Shown here one piece after another: positions 45,785 through 57,303 of a stretch of DNA of 64,000 bases. The notes beneath the pieces were generated by a model. The model searched no databases and was not told the origin of the DNA. It was given only the letters and a program-made list of their open reading frames with translations. A program made the position numbers and the translations under genes. Source of the stretch: Chrysopilus asiliformis (taxonomy: Eukaryota; Arthropoda; Insecta; Diptera; Rhagionidae); assembly GCA_964034945.1 (NCBI GenBank), contig OZ035961.1:42374184-42438183 (forward strand), read 5' to 3'. The stretch's first letter is position 1, and every line of letters begins with the position of its first letter.

Positions 45785-47026
45785 CATTTTTAGTTTTTGC
45801 GTATTAAATACTCGCCTCAAACGAATGACAGGACGAAAAAAAAAAACACTTTTTATAGCAATGTTCTATAGGAGCCACAATTAACATAAAATTCTTTTCG
45901 GAATCAAATTCTGTAGCCTTAAAAAATACGATATTTCAAATTCTACTTTTGGCATTTTTTTAGCATTGCCAGCATATCTGCGATTGACCCTGTTTTTGAT
46001 TTTAATTAGAGGACCTTTATAATCGTCAACTCTTTAAAAATAAATTTGAATTATTTTAAATTTTTTTAATGTTTTTACATAATATCAATGATGAGAGAAC
46101 TATAGATAAATCACGGTTGATAAAATTTCGAAGCAATGAAGAGTCCACCCAGTGACATATAGGTCTGTCTCATTGCCTTCGTCGGTACACGAAATGTTTA
46201 GTGTATACAATGTGGGGGAGTTGCCACATCTCAATATTCAGAAGTTAAGCATTGTTTAGATTTCAATATAGTAGAGTACCTACATGATATGGTATTTCCC
46301 ATTGCATTGCATAAATAATTTTGATTTTTCGACAATTTTAATTTTTATGACTTCTGAATTAGAAGTCTAGAATCGGAAGCAATAATTTTTTTTATGAATT
46401 CAGTTGTCAAGCGTTCGCAAAATGTCAGAATTTGGTTGGGTATCAAAGGCCTTAATCAGGTCACCTTTTGCTTAAATCAGGTCAAAGCTAAGCACCTAAT
46501 ATTTGCAAGTTTTACAAATGCAACACAAAAAAAAATTTAAAGCGAAATTGAGCTGACTTATTGGAAAATTTGCAATATGTGATTGTAGTTTTCCACACCA
46601 CCTACAGCAATATTGCACTTCAGAAAACAAGATTACCAGTATAAATTCGTTTTCTATTAAAATTTGGTGAAAGAATTATTTATACGCGCTAATAAAATGT
46701 AATGAAAATTGTCTTTAATTAGAATTGTGTGCTGATACACATACATGAAACTATTTTTTACACTTATTTTATGAGTTAAGGACCCGAACTTAAATTACTG
46801 TTACTTTAAAGTGTTTTAAATTTTTACTGTAGCAAATATAATAAAGGCACAATTATTAGAGCGATGTTAAGAAGCAATATGCTAGAGAGGTACTACATCC
46901 AGGCGCGTTTCCCATTTGTTTTAGATGGCTGGTTTCCCCTTGAGGCCTATGCACCATCATGAAAATTTTAATCAAAAAAAAAAAAAAGAATCTATAATCC
47001 AAATTCATTGCACATTTTCTATCAAT

Positions 47027-50000
47027 CTACATGTGACTCACACTTAAAAGTTTATTACGTGACTTTTTTTCTTTTAACTCCATGTTAAAGAATTTTAAAA
47101 TATAATATATTCTTACTCGAATAAAAAGCTTAATAAAATATTGCTTATTAAAATTACTACAACAATTATATACATCAATTTTTTCTAATTCCAAGTATAT
47201 TAGTTCTTCAATACTATTCCTAGTCATAAAAATATTAAAATATCTACAGAATTCATTTTCTAGGTTTTGTACATAATCCACGAAATTCCTATGAGGAATA
47301 TTAAGCTTGCATCCTTCATATTGCTTAAAACTTATAAAGACCGTATCTATGTTATGTGTGTCGGTACTTTTTGATGCCAAACAGTTATGGTGTTCTTGTG
47401 ACTTTTTCATCAAATAGCCAACGAAATATGTGAAGGAATTTCGTTCTCCAACTTCCATATTTCTTATATCGTTTGGTAAACTTAATGATTGGGCAGAAGT
47501 TCTAGCTGGTTCTAAATCTAAAGTATTGGAACAACTTAAATTAAACGATTTTTGTGGTTCACAGTTTCCTGTTGTACTGCTCTCCAAATATGTAGAACTA
47601 AAGAATTTTTTGAACGCTCTTGAAAATTGAACTGGTGTGGGATTTTTAGAATGCCCACCTTGCTGTCGAATAATTCCAAAAAAGTTCTCAAGGTTATCTT
47701 GGTTCAGACGTCGAGTAAATATAAATTCAAAACCAACTTCTTGCAGTTCTTGCCATAAAAATTCTAAACTATTTATAGTTGCAGTCCATCCCTTGAAGCA
47801 TTGAATGTTTTTACTGGATTTATTTCCATGGCAAGTTACCACTTTTATATTTTTAAAAAAACCTTTAAATTCTTTGAAAAGCTGAATTTGGCTTTCAGTA
47901 CCACGGAAAGGTCGTTTAACGGTTTTAGGGTCATGCAGTTTGCTTGTATTAAACATGTCGAACAACATATCCATTTTATCTATAAATTCAGCTGTCGCGA
48001 TAATATTTTCGCCAGATTTGGTTACAACTGAATATGTGTATATTGCACTCGACAAAGTTTTGCTAAAAACTTGACTAGCATATTTGACCCGCATTTTTTG
48101 AAATGCGTCAGGACTAATATGAATGGGACCTATTTTAGGAGCCATCCTGAATGTGTTTGTAGAATCCCACTCAAAAAAGTCACGAATAACATTCCATGAT
48201 GCCACTTTGTTTTCGTCAAAAGCGAGGTCATACTTCAACAAATTATTCCTGACTGATTTTAATAGATGTGGAGGGTCAAAAATATAGCACAATTTTTGTC
48301 CATGATAAGAGAAAACTGGACTATCTTCTGTCATTCCTAACCCTTGAAATAATGCAGTGAAATTACTGCCTTGGTCGGAAATAACAGCATGGGGCTTAAT
48401 TCCGTTTTCTAATAATTGGGCTATAACATCAAATAAAATAGTTTTAAGTTCTGGGGCACTACACACGGTTTCACTAAAGAAATATCCTAAGGGTTGTTTC
48501 CATTTAACGCTGATTCCTTGCGCCATGACCACTAGAACATATTTTGCGGGAATGTTTTTTCTTGTGGTCCCGTTGTCTGCAAAACCAATAATTTTGCTGG
48601 CCGATCGATCATAAAATAAATGTCGTTTTATAGACATTTCATCTAGGCATAAGGTGCAGTGTGAAGCAATGTCAGGCAGATTTTCGATCTTTAATTTTAA
48701 TGCCTTGAAATATAAAGAGTTTATACCAGGAGTAGAGGGCCAATTTCTTGTAAATCTTGTTAGCGTGTTGTAAGAAGGAAGATTTATGATTTTTGATAAA
48801 TATTTATACCCATTAGGAGATAAAAAATAAATAGACAAGGCCAACCGTTTCATGTCAAGGTTATATCTTCGAGATTTTTTGAATTTGTTTTGGTTCTGTA
48901 ATTGGTTTTCTACCAAAACCGCGAAATCTTTATTAAAAAATCTTTTCACCGCACCAAGAAACTGTTTTCTGTACTGTGGTGAATTTTCATTTTGTAGGTG
49001 TTTGAGTTTCTTGTTTTTCTGTCTTAACCTATTTCTAAGAATCCTGATTTCATGGTCCTTTTTCTTCATTGATTGTTTAATGGAATCGTTTGTTTGTGAC
49101 CATGATTCTTTAGTTCGAGGTAGTTGCTGACCTACATCATTATTTTCTACAAAAAACAGTGCTTGAGCACTGGTACAAGGATCATTAATATCTCGTATGA
49201 CAGAATTTTGTTGCGCAATATCTTGATCAGGAAAAGTTAATTCACGATTGATATTATCTGCTTCCCTATAGCCCTAATGTCGAAATCTAAATATTAATGG
49301 ACTTTGGAACTAGAAATATTTAATGTTTAGATATCAACTTTTACAGGAAATAACATTAAATGTAGGGGTATTTTCAACAGTTGAGCCGAGCCGTTCATTC
49401 TCAAAGTGGCATAAGTCTATTTTCAAAAATATCCGGATTTGACCTTAATGAAAACCGCATAACGATCAAATTCGAATTGGATTTATGCCACTTTCAAAAT
49501 CAACGGATTAGTGTCGTAAATATTTTTTTAAATGTGTCACAAAAGTTTTTATTGAAAATAAGTTTTATCGATCAATAAAATGTATTTAAGTATTCTTGAA
49601 ACTATTTCAATGTAAAATACTGTTCACCAGGTTTTGTATTGTGATTTTAGAATATTTTTCAGCAGTTCTCTTAACACGTTGACGGACAGTTGCGTCTATA
49701 GCCGTCAAGTTCAAGTTCACTATGTGACATGACGGCAATAGCCGTCCAATACGAAACGGTCGTTTTTAGACACTGCGGCTGTAGCAGCACAAATGTGCAT
49801 TTACCAGCGTACAAGTAGAAGCCTAGTGTCATGTTTTCGAAAAAAAATTTAGTATGCAAGGTTAACACATTGAGTATGCACGTGGTTGTGAACGGAGTAG
49901 TGCGATCTTGTTTTAGTGTCAATTTTCGAATTTCACTTGTTTCTACTGTCCGTCAACGTGTTAAAAGTTGATAATCATAAGCAACAAGAAAACATCTTTG

Positions 50001-50695
50001 TATTCAGTTAAAAAATGTATTTTTAAATAACTTACGTCGCTAATTCTATGTATTAAAATGGCTGGAACAGCATTTTGTCGGAGGCGGTTAGGCGAAGAAA
50101 ACATATATTGCTCAAAATGAACTTGGCAGACCCGGTTATTTCCTTTTATATAGTCTTTTTCTAACAAATCCGTCCGCCCAATGAGATTTAGCCAGACTTT
50201 TTTTCTACAAAATAATTTATGTATATACAGCTCGCACAGCATTATAAAAATTTTTGAAACCACAAAAAATGCGTGATATTATTTAAAAAGATCAAAAAAA
50301 GTTTTAAATAATTCAAATTATTTTTAAAGAGTTGACAATTATAGAGGGCCTCTAGTTAAATTTAAAAAAAAAAATGTGCTGGCAATGCTTAAAAAAATAA
50401 ATAAAAAAAAAACTCAAAAACTAGAATTTGAAATGTCGTTGTTTTTTTAAGGCTACACAATTTGATTCTCATAATAATATTATGTTAATAGTGGCTCCTA
50501 TAGAGCAGTGCAATAAAAAGTGTTTTTTTTTCGTCCTGACATTCGTTTGAGGCGAGTATTTCTTAGGCAAAAACTAAACTAAACACGTTACCTTTCCAGC
50601 GACGATGGAAGCCTAAAAAATGTTCTTTCCGGAGTTTTAGTAGAATCTGTGGAACATTCCTTAACTAAACAAACCAAAAACTCTTTTCGAGGCAT
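47027..50695 (-). CDS. P-element transposase (THAP domain + P transposase), intact
   Basis: Three exons: 50695-50592, 50204-50036, 49273-47027. Phases join to give 839 residues with no stop. THAP domain (residues 1-75): MPRKEF, C-x4-C (CLVKEC), W in KVWLNLIG, C-x2-H in NNRVCQVHFEQYMF with 46 residues between the Cys pairs, and LRQNAVPAIL. A coiled-coil stretch follows (RILRNRLRQKNKKLKHLQ). The RNase-H-like transposase has CLDEMSIKRH, AVISDQGSNFTALFQGLG, FDPPHLLKSVRNNL and a later NQDNLENFFGIIRQQGG, agreeing with THAP9/P-element catalytic Asp, Asp and Glu regions. It should bind the element's ends and excise/insert it with 8-bp duplications in the nucleus. Intron 2 contains a TTAA-flanked MITE. 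THAP residues confirm the start. It looks capable of activity; whether it is expressed is unknown. Confidence 0.92.
49675..49960. mobile_element. TTAA-flanked MITE in intron 2 of the P transposase
   Basis: Ends CACGTTGACGGACAGT and complement ACTGTCCGTCAACGTG, each bordered by TTAA (49671-49674, 49961-49964). TTAA duplication points to the piggyBac superfamily. The open frame across it is not coding. Confidence 0.8.
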
Positions 50696-51419
50696 TTCAG
50701 TGCATTATATTTTGATAAAAACAGCGTTAAAAAATCTCACAATGCAGCCCCGCTCCAATGTTCTACGAAAATGTAAACATAACGCTGGCGCGATTTCATG
50801 GTATGTGTGTCATTTGACAGAAGATGGTATGTGTGTCATTTGTGCAGGGTTATCAATGGATTCTGGTGGGTAATTTTGGTTGTTGGTATCAAGTGAAATT
50901 GATTTTGATCGACCCTGCACGAATCTTCGAAAACGATAGTGTTTTTGTCTCATTCGTGAAATTCATTTAGATGTAAAGGAGTAAAAGGGATTACTATTTC
51001 ATGTGATTTCCGAAACTCTTCGTTTTCTATAGTGTTGCTCTTTTGCCTACCGCGAGTGCACGAGAAACTGGGTTCGAGATTTATCTATTAGTTCTTTCAT
51101 CATTGATAATATCACGCATATTGTGTGGTTATAAAAATTAAAATGGTCGAAAAGTCAAAATTATTTACGCAATGCGACAGGAAATCACTTATCACGTACT
51201 CTACTATAATGAAATCTAAATAATGCTTAACTTCTGAATATTGAGATGTGGCAACTCCCCCACATTGTACACACACTAAACATTTCGTGTACCGACGAAG
51301 GCAATGAGACAGGCCTATATATCACTGGTGGTACTCTTCATTGTTTCGAAATTTTATCAACCGTGATTTAGCTATAGTTCTTTTATCATTGATTATAGTG
51401 GCTATAGCCACGCTGTTAA

Positions 51420-51920
51420 GCAGGGAATAAACGCTCACGCATGCCCTACAACATGCTGTCACTCCAAAAGTTGGTTTTGCTACACACGTATCGATCATGT
51501 TGTCAGTCTTCATTCGTTTCCAACTTTTCAAGGAGATAAGATCGTAATAGAGAATTTTGAATTTGCAAAATGAGGATGAAGCATTTCGAAAAATTCTTCC
51601 CAAAATGTTTTGTCTTTCAAAGAAGCCATTTTTATTATTTTATTGCCCTTCTAATTGTTTTCTTGAATTCACTTTTTCACTTCAACAGATGTTACTCGTT
51701 CAAAAATTTCATAAGAATGAACGAATGTCCTACATCACAGCAATACACCTGCGATCATGTTGGCCAACTTAAGCCACGCCCACAAAAATCAAAGATAGGT
51801 TGATATTTGGCGATCATGATCGCCAACACGAGTTTTTGTTGTCCGTCAGCACTACACACGCTCAAATTGGCGTGACAACATGAAATGTTGTAGGGCATGC
51901 GTGAGCATTTATTCCATGCT
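51420..51920. mobile_element. TTAA-flanked MITE next to the P element
   Basis: 501 bp. The inverted ends share GGAATAAAxGCTCACGCATG and CCCTACAACAT (about 35 bp). TTAA is present immediately outside both ends (51416-51419, 51921-51924). It begins only 30 bp from the P-element end. Confidence 0.72.
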
Positions 51921-51985
51921 TTAAAGCCAATCTGTGTGATGAGCCAGCCGAGCCACTAGCTGATGATGCCTGATTTAGATCTTAA

Positions 51986-52216
51986 CCCTCTAACCGGAAT
52001 GCCCGCCTTAAGGCGGGCTTCAGGGAATTCGCTTGTTTATAACGGGTAACAATTTTAATAGCCGGAAATCGCCGGAACGTCTTACACTGACTTTTGTAAG
52101 TTATCGCTTTACATGCTGGAAAAAATTTAGCCCTGTACGTTGTCTTGGTTACGGTCTGTCGCAAGTTGAAAGTCATATTTTAGTGAATTTTTCTCGGAAA
52201 TATTCCGGTTAGAGGG
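51986..52216. mobile_element. piggyBac-like MITE (231 bp)
   Basis: TTAA then CCCTCTAACCGGAAT at the left; ATTCCGGTTAGAGGG then TTAA at the right. CCCT ends plus TTAA duplication match piggyBac. An internal GC-rich palindrome GCCCGCCTTAAGGCGGGC follows the left end. Confidence 0.85.
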
Positions 52217-52220
52217 TTAA

Positions 52221-54340
52221 ACCGAAGTGTTCACACAGAGGTTTAGGTAATTTGGATTGACATTTCAAAGACGTCAGTTCAAAAATAGATCGAGAAAGTT
52301 TGTGTAGCATTACTATGAATTATTTTATTAATATGATGAATGATACAATTGAAAACATCGATGAAATATGTACAAACAGAATTAGACACTACAGAAGAAA
52401 ACAAAAATTATCAGTAATAAAAATAAACTATTGCAACACAAATGTCAAAACTGATATGCTGAATAACTGGGACGCTATTCTCGAAACGTTTCGGATTTTT
52501 CGTTACGTTACGGATTACGAATCTCGCCGAAATGTTTTTTCCGTAATCTAAATCCGAAACGTTTGAAAGATCGTATTCTGGTCACGAAACGTTTATGTTT
52601 CGGAATTATATTCACCATATTCACCACATTCCGAAATGTACGTAGAATAGAGCTGTCAAAACGGAAATATTTGAATAGTTTTGTTTTGTTTATATTTATT
52701 AACTAGTGTTTAACTTGTATTAGAGTAATTTTTCACTAATTTAATATCAGTTAATAATATTTGACTAGTGTTCAATGTAAGTAATAGTGTATTATGAGTT
52801 ATTTTGGTTTATTTGTTGATTTTAACGTTTGTTATCGTTTGTTAGGGGGAAGGGAGTGGTTTGATTGAATTATTATGTATAGAGTTATGTAAAATCGTAT
52901 TCTAAACATATTTTACATTTATAAATTTTACGATATGAAGCGGCGTTTTTGAGACAATTGTAAAAAACTTTCATTTGAATGGCGGAGGGGGGAAGGAGTG
53001 GGCCGATTTTTTCCGTCCAATAACTTAGCCGTATTGTTTACGAGAAACGCAACTATAAAAAATTTCAAGACTCTGGCTCAATCCTTTTGAAAGTTATGGT
53101 GTTACTTTTACTTCATACAATAATTCCATTCGAAAATCATTCTTTTGCGATAAATTCGTGAGCGAATTTTAATTTTCCATTCCATTCGCAAATAGAATTT
53201 TAAAAATACGAGAATGGAAAAATAAAATTCGTGAGTGAATGAAAACTAAAATTCTCGTGCTAATCATTTGCAAATGAATCAATGAAAAAGAATTATTCTC
53301 CGTATTATGCTTATTACACGATTAAAATTATGCCCGCATCGAATAACAATAAACAACGAACGCGAAACGATAACTCAAAGGACACAAACGTTTCGAAAAG
53401 TAACATCTGGACGTTTCGGATGGATCCGAAACGTAATGTTTTGTTATGTTTCGGATATTTCCGTAATCTAAGTTCGAGAATGCGGTTTCGTGTAAAGTGG
53501 TGAATTGCTTCGTAATGTTTGAGACGTAATTTGGAGCAATATAGGCGGTACGTACACCATATAGAGGTCTTTTTCCACTGCACCACAAACGTTTCGGAAA
53601 AATCCCTGATGCACGGTTCTATACATTGTTTTTACTTGATTTCGTTCGTCATTTTGTGGAAATCGCGTACTTTTACGTAATTTTGAAAACACGCTAATGT
53701 ACTGCAAATCTCGTGATTTCGTTCAAAATCAGGCAAATCCTCAAAATTACGTAATTTTGCGTTGGTCTGAACATAGTATAACATCCAACGCACATTCTTC
53801 TTATTTTCTTCCTTTCGGAATGGTACATCTAAATTTGTCATTATTCTATTTCCTAAATATCGTCAGTTTGTCTGTCTTCCTCCAGCTATCTGGTGGTCCC
53901 TACTCCTACCTACGCCTATTTTATTTTCCCTACTTAAGTTCATAATTTGGGTTCAAGGGTTTTTTTGGTCGTTTAGACCTCTATTGGCACGGCTTAACGT
54001 TTTCGACCCCGCCACGGGTTATATTTTTATGTTTGGTGACACGTTAAGTGTTTTATTGCTCGGGTTGTTAACGCCCAATTCGTTGTTTTTATTAAATTTA
54101 TTATTTATTTAATATATTTTAATTATATTATTATTACCTTATTCCTTTTCTGTTCCCTCTGCTGTTTTCCTCCTTATATTCCATGCTCCGCTGGTCCTTC
54201 TTGCAGCTCCAACCAAGACGATCCAGTACTTTTGTCTAATTGTAATTGTAATTAAATGTGCAAGTTTCCACACTACCTTTATTACAATTTATGACAAAAC
54301 ATAAATTATAATATGAGGTATTGCACTCAGCGCGTTATCT
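52221..54340. other. Unassigned region with repeated GAAACGTTTCGGA words
   Basis: Between 52480 and 53600 the words GAAACGTTTCGGAT, CGAAACGTTTATG, ATCCGAAACG occur in both orientations, suggesting ends of a decayed inverted-repeat element or elements. The open frames here show no recognisable domain. Confidence 0.35.
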
Positions 54341-54348
54341 CTTTTTTT

Positions 54349-54560
54349 TATACATGGATGATTCTCCTGGAGACCTATTGAACCATGTTTTACACGGTTT
54401 ATACCGTGTCTTTCGGAAAACCTATCGTCTTCTATAGTTCTCTATTTAATAAAAAACTAACATTTCTCGTGCACTTACCGTGCTGCCACTTTTTTTTATA
54501 CATGGATTGGCTCCCATTAAGGATTACTGGACCATGTTTTACACGGTTTATACCGTGTCT
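54349..54560. repeat. Direct repeat of about 63 bp, two copies
   Basis: TATACATGGAT ... CCATGTTTTACACGGTTTATACCGTGTCT occurs at 54349-54411 and 54497-54560, spaced 148 bp. Each copy contains the small palindrome ACACGGTTTATACCGTGT. It lies just 3' of the zinc-finger gene, and the second copy overlaps its stop. Confidence 0.75.
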
Positions 54561-55548
54561 ACCATTTAGGATTATTAAATTTTATAGTTTGTGAAGAAAG
54601 AGGATTGCATATGAAGCAAACGTTATAAGTTAAATTCTCGGTTTCTCTAGTGCACGACAAACATCTAGAATGATAGAGTCCAATTTTACAAAATGGCCCT
54701 TGACATTCAACTGTTGAACCGAGTTGCTTTTCTTCATTGGTTCGGCACACACAATGTCGTTCGCATAATGCATCTCCTTCATGCTTTCTTGCCATGTGGC
54801 GTTTATATGCCCCGTACTCGACAAACACTAATTTGCATTTTGTACAATTTAGTCTTGTGAGTGTTATATACTTTGGCGGCCTTAGTTTTTTTGGGGCAAT
54901 TGCAGTACACTCATGGTTTAAAAACATTTTCGTGTTAGGAAAATGTTTGTCGCATGGATGACAGATTCTTTGTATAGTGTGTTCGGCGTTTATGTGCGTA
55001 TATAACACTTTTACATATTTATTGCAGATATTGCATTTGTCTGGTGTGGGGTGAAATGTTTTACAATGGCGATTCAAAACGGTGCGGAATGCAAAATTCT
55101 TGTCGCAATACTTGCAACTCCACTTCTTTTCTGTACTATGTGCAGCTTTCATGTGTATAAGAAGTTTTTTTTTACTTTGTTTTCCCTTTCCGCATATTTT
55201 ACACTTATATTTTTCTTTATGCAATACCATATGATCCTGCAAAATTCTTTTTGCCCTAAACTTTTTATGGCAAATTTCACATATAAATTCATTTCCTTGA
55301 CACTCGTGTATATCTTTAATGTGACGACGTAAATTATACTTCCAAGTAAAATATTTATCGCATTGATTACATTTGAACTTCTTTCTTTGCGATGTGTTGT
55401 TATTGGTGACACCACGTGAAGTGCTAGGTAGATTTTCTTCTACATTATTTGTAGTGATGACTTCAGATTCGTCATTTTGTGACAAATCATCAAAATCAAG
55501 CATTTCATCGAAGCACTCTTGGAGACCTTGTTCTTCTGGAATCTCCAT
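54559..55548 (-). CDS. C2H2 zinc-finger and PHD-finger protein (or C-terminal part of a P-like fusion)
   Basis: From ATG at 55548 (MEIPEEQGLQECFDEMLD) to the stop at 54559, about 329 residues. After an acidic N-terminus come seven C2H2 or C2H2-like fingers (FKCNQCDKYF, FICEICHKKF, YKCKICGKGK, WSCKYCDKNF, DKCNICNKYV, RICHPCDKHF, LNCTKCKLVF). A C-terminal C4HC3 PHD-like motif follows: HCVC, VECQGPFC, LYHSRC, CFIC. C2H2 plus PHD suggests a nuclear DNA- and chromatin-binding role, by inference only. A good acceptor (TCTTTCGTTGCAG) ends 13 bp before the ATG and the frame stays open to it. The ORF may therefore be a downstream exon spliced to the P-like frame ending at 55571. A phase-0 donor candidate, GTTTTA near 55626, is weak. 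Confidence 0.75.
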   Translation of the reverse strand: MEIPEEQGLQECFDEMLDFDDLSQNDESEVITTNNVEENLPSTSRGVTNNNTSQRKKFKCNQCDKYFTWKYNLRRHIKDIHECQGNEFICEICHKKFRAKRILQDHMVLHKEKYKCKICGKGKQSKKKLLIHMKAAHSTEKKWSCKYCDKNFAFRTVLNRHCKTFHPTPDKCNICNKYVKVLYTHINAEHTIQRICHPCDKHFPNTKMFLNHECTAIAPKKLRPPKYITLTRLNCTKCKLVFVEYGAYKRHMARKHEGDALCERHCVCRTNEEKQLGSTVECQGPFCKIGLYHSRCLSCTRETENLTYNVCFICNPLSSQTIKFNNPKW

Positions 55549-55570
55549 ATTAAAAAGCTGCAACGAAAGA

Positions 55571-57286
55571 TTAACCGTAATCAGACATTTTGTCGAGTAA
55601 AATGGTTTTTATTATATTGTTTAAAACCATGTTGAAATGTGTCATACAATTATTTGTATGTATCGCATGTCTCCATTTCGGAGTGTTTTTAATAAATGTA
55701 TTTACATTTTGCGTATAGTTATGTAAAATTGATTCACTATTTAAAAACATTGATAGTGTATCTACAATGATTTCGTAAACAACAAGCGTTATTTCATACA
55801 TTGTATTATTCACTGTTTTTGTAGTGTGATCAATATCTAACATAAGACTATTTTGATGATTGCAAGACACACAATTTTCATTTTGTGTCTTCAATTCATC
55901 TATAATGTTATCGCAATAACAGTTGAGTGATAGCCATTCAGCAATATTTTCCTCAATATTCATTGGTACCTCATAATGATCTAGAATATTAAAATCTAAA
56001 TCAATATTTTCTATTTCCTCATGTATCAAAAGATTTGATTTTTGGAATAGAATCACCAATTCTTCAGAATATTGCTTGGCAAAATCTACCGAGGTAATTG
56101 AGGGACTATCACCTTTAAACTTTAAAAATAAATCTTCAATACCATCATTGTTGCAGAAGTCTGTTTTCATACTTCCAAACATATCAATGTATACAATGAT
56201 GGCATTTATGAAGTTCATTAATTTCGTAAATATTGGTGAATCCTTCAGTTTATCGCGGATCGAACATAACATGATGTAATCATCATCATCTTTGGCAACC
56301 GCTTTAGAACATTTCAGTGAAATAGAATATATAATTCTAATCACTTCTGAAATGTCCTCATACATGGACAAAAGTACATTCAACCCCTCGCGTTGCTCTG
56401 CGGGGAATTTCGACACACGTAATTTTAGTACCGTTAATACGTCTTTGTTAAATAACGCATTACAACGGCCGCTCATATATCCTGAAGTTTTCACTATCGG
56501 AATTTCCACTTGGTATTTATTCGCAACAGTACTCAGCAAGATTTGATGTTGATGCGGAATATCAATACCATTCCAGCAAATCTTCAATCGTGTTATATCG
56601 GCCGCAATATTATTTAAAATATGCGCAACACTATAAAATGCGAATATTCTTTCACCATCACGGCAGAAAAATGGTGTTGTTGCCGTAATACCCAAATCTT
56701 TATAAAGTGTTCGGAAATAGCCGCCTTGATCGGCTATTAAATACTTTATCGAGATCGAGTTTTCGTGAGACAATTCAATAATTTTGTTCACATAGGGCTT
56801 TAAAGCTATTCTCTTGTATGATGGGAAATAAGCTATTGGTACGCATTCGCCGTTTTCACAGTTACAAAAAGTCATAACGACTACTGCTCTTATAGCCTCC
56901 CAGTTACCATTGTTGGTATAATTCCCCAAGACTTTGTCATACTTTTTAAAATATTGGCTTGCAGATGTCATAGGTAATTCATCCATGCACAATATTTGCG
57001 CGTTATTTCCCGGACCAGAAATTGCTTTAATTACCTGTTCGGTAATATTTGTAATTCCTTCTGAGAAGATGTAGGGGTGATTATTGTTTCCCTGAGAAGA
57101 TTCAGGTGTTGTGCTACCCCCATGTATAACACGCATTTCCTCATCTATATTATCGTTTACAGATATTGGACTTAGCGGATTTTCAGTAACGAATCCACTT
57201 TCACCTTGATCACCTTGTGGTTCAGGTGAATCAAGCGGAATATTATTCCCAGTTAGGAATAACGTTGGTACGACCTCGGGTTTCAA
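55571..57286 (-). CDS. Diverged P-transposase-like protein, possibly domesticated
   Basis: A 571-residue open frame. It aligns by eye with the P transposase of this window: CMDELPMTSAS against CLDEMSIKRH; YLIADQGGYFRTLYKDLGIT against VISDQGSNFTALFQGLG; then FCRDGERIFAFYSVAHILNN, where the conserved DPPHLLK is replaced by YSVAHIL. The first residues KPEVVPTLFL resemble the AVPTIF motif that closes a THAP domain, so a THAP exon may once have preceded it; none is visible upstream. Loss of DPPH and of a clear NQDNLENFFG block argues against an active transposase. A long uninterrupted frame argues for constraint, or for youth. No P-type terminal repeats were found around it. It is possibly spliced to the zinc-finger/PHD frame directly downstream. 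Confidence 0.7.
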   Translation of the reverse strand: MKPEVVPTLFLTGNNIPLDSPEPQGDQGESGFVTENPLSPISVNDNIDEEMRVIHGGSTTPESSQGNNNHPYIFSEGITNITEQVIKAISGPGNNAQILCMDELPMTSASQYFKKYDKVLGNYTNNGNWEAIRAVVVMTFCNCENGECVPIAYFPSYKRIALKPYVNKIIELSHENSISIKYLIADQGGYFRTLYKDLGITATTPFFCRDGERIFAFYSVAHILNNIAADITRLKICWNGIDIPHQHQILLSTVANKYQVEIPIVKTSGYMSGRCNALFNKDVLTVLKLRVSKFPAEQREGLNVLLSMYEDISEVIRIIYSISLKCSKAVAKDDDDYIMLCSIRDKLKDSPIFTKLMNFINAIIVYIDMFGSMKTDFCNNDGIEDLFLKFKGDSPSITSVDFAKQYSEELVILFQKSNLLIHEEIENIDLDFNILDHYEVPMNIEENIAEWLSLNCYCDNIIDELKTQNENCVSCNHQNSLMLDIDHTTKTVNNTMYEITLVVYEIIVDTLSMFLNSESILHNYTQNVNTFIKNTPKWRHAIHTNNCMTHFNMVLNNIIKTILLDKMSDYG

Positions 57287-57303
57287 AAATTTCCTTGATA
57301 AAA

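Larger units (their letters stand above)
44981..51390 (-). mobile_element. P element, apparently complete (about 6.4 kb)
   Basis: The outer ends pair as CAATGATAAAAGAACTATAG at the left and the complementary CTATAGTTCTTTTATCATT at the right. GATTATAG lies at 44973-44980 and again at 51391-51398, the 8-bp duplication typical of P elements. One family-F MITE (44985-45264) sits four bases inside the left end. The single transposase gene reads on the minus strand. Both sides carry long inverted arms. The left arm has an 810-bp block (45265-46080) that matches, inverted, 50286-51107, followed by a block starting near 46084 that matches the outer right end. The two blocks are therefore in swapped order in the two arms. 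Confidence 0.9.
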
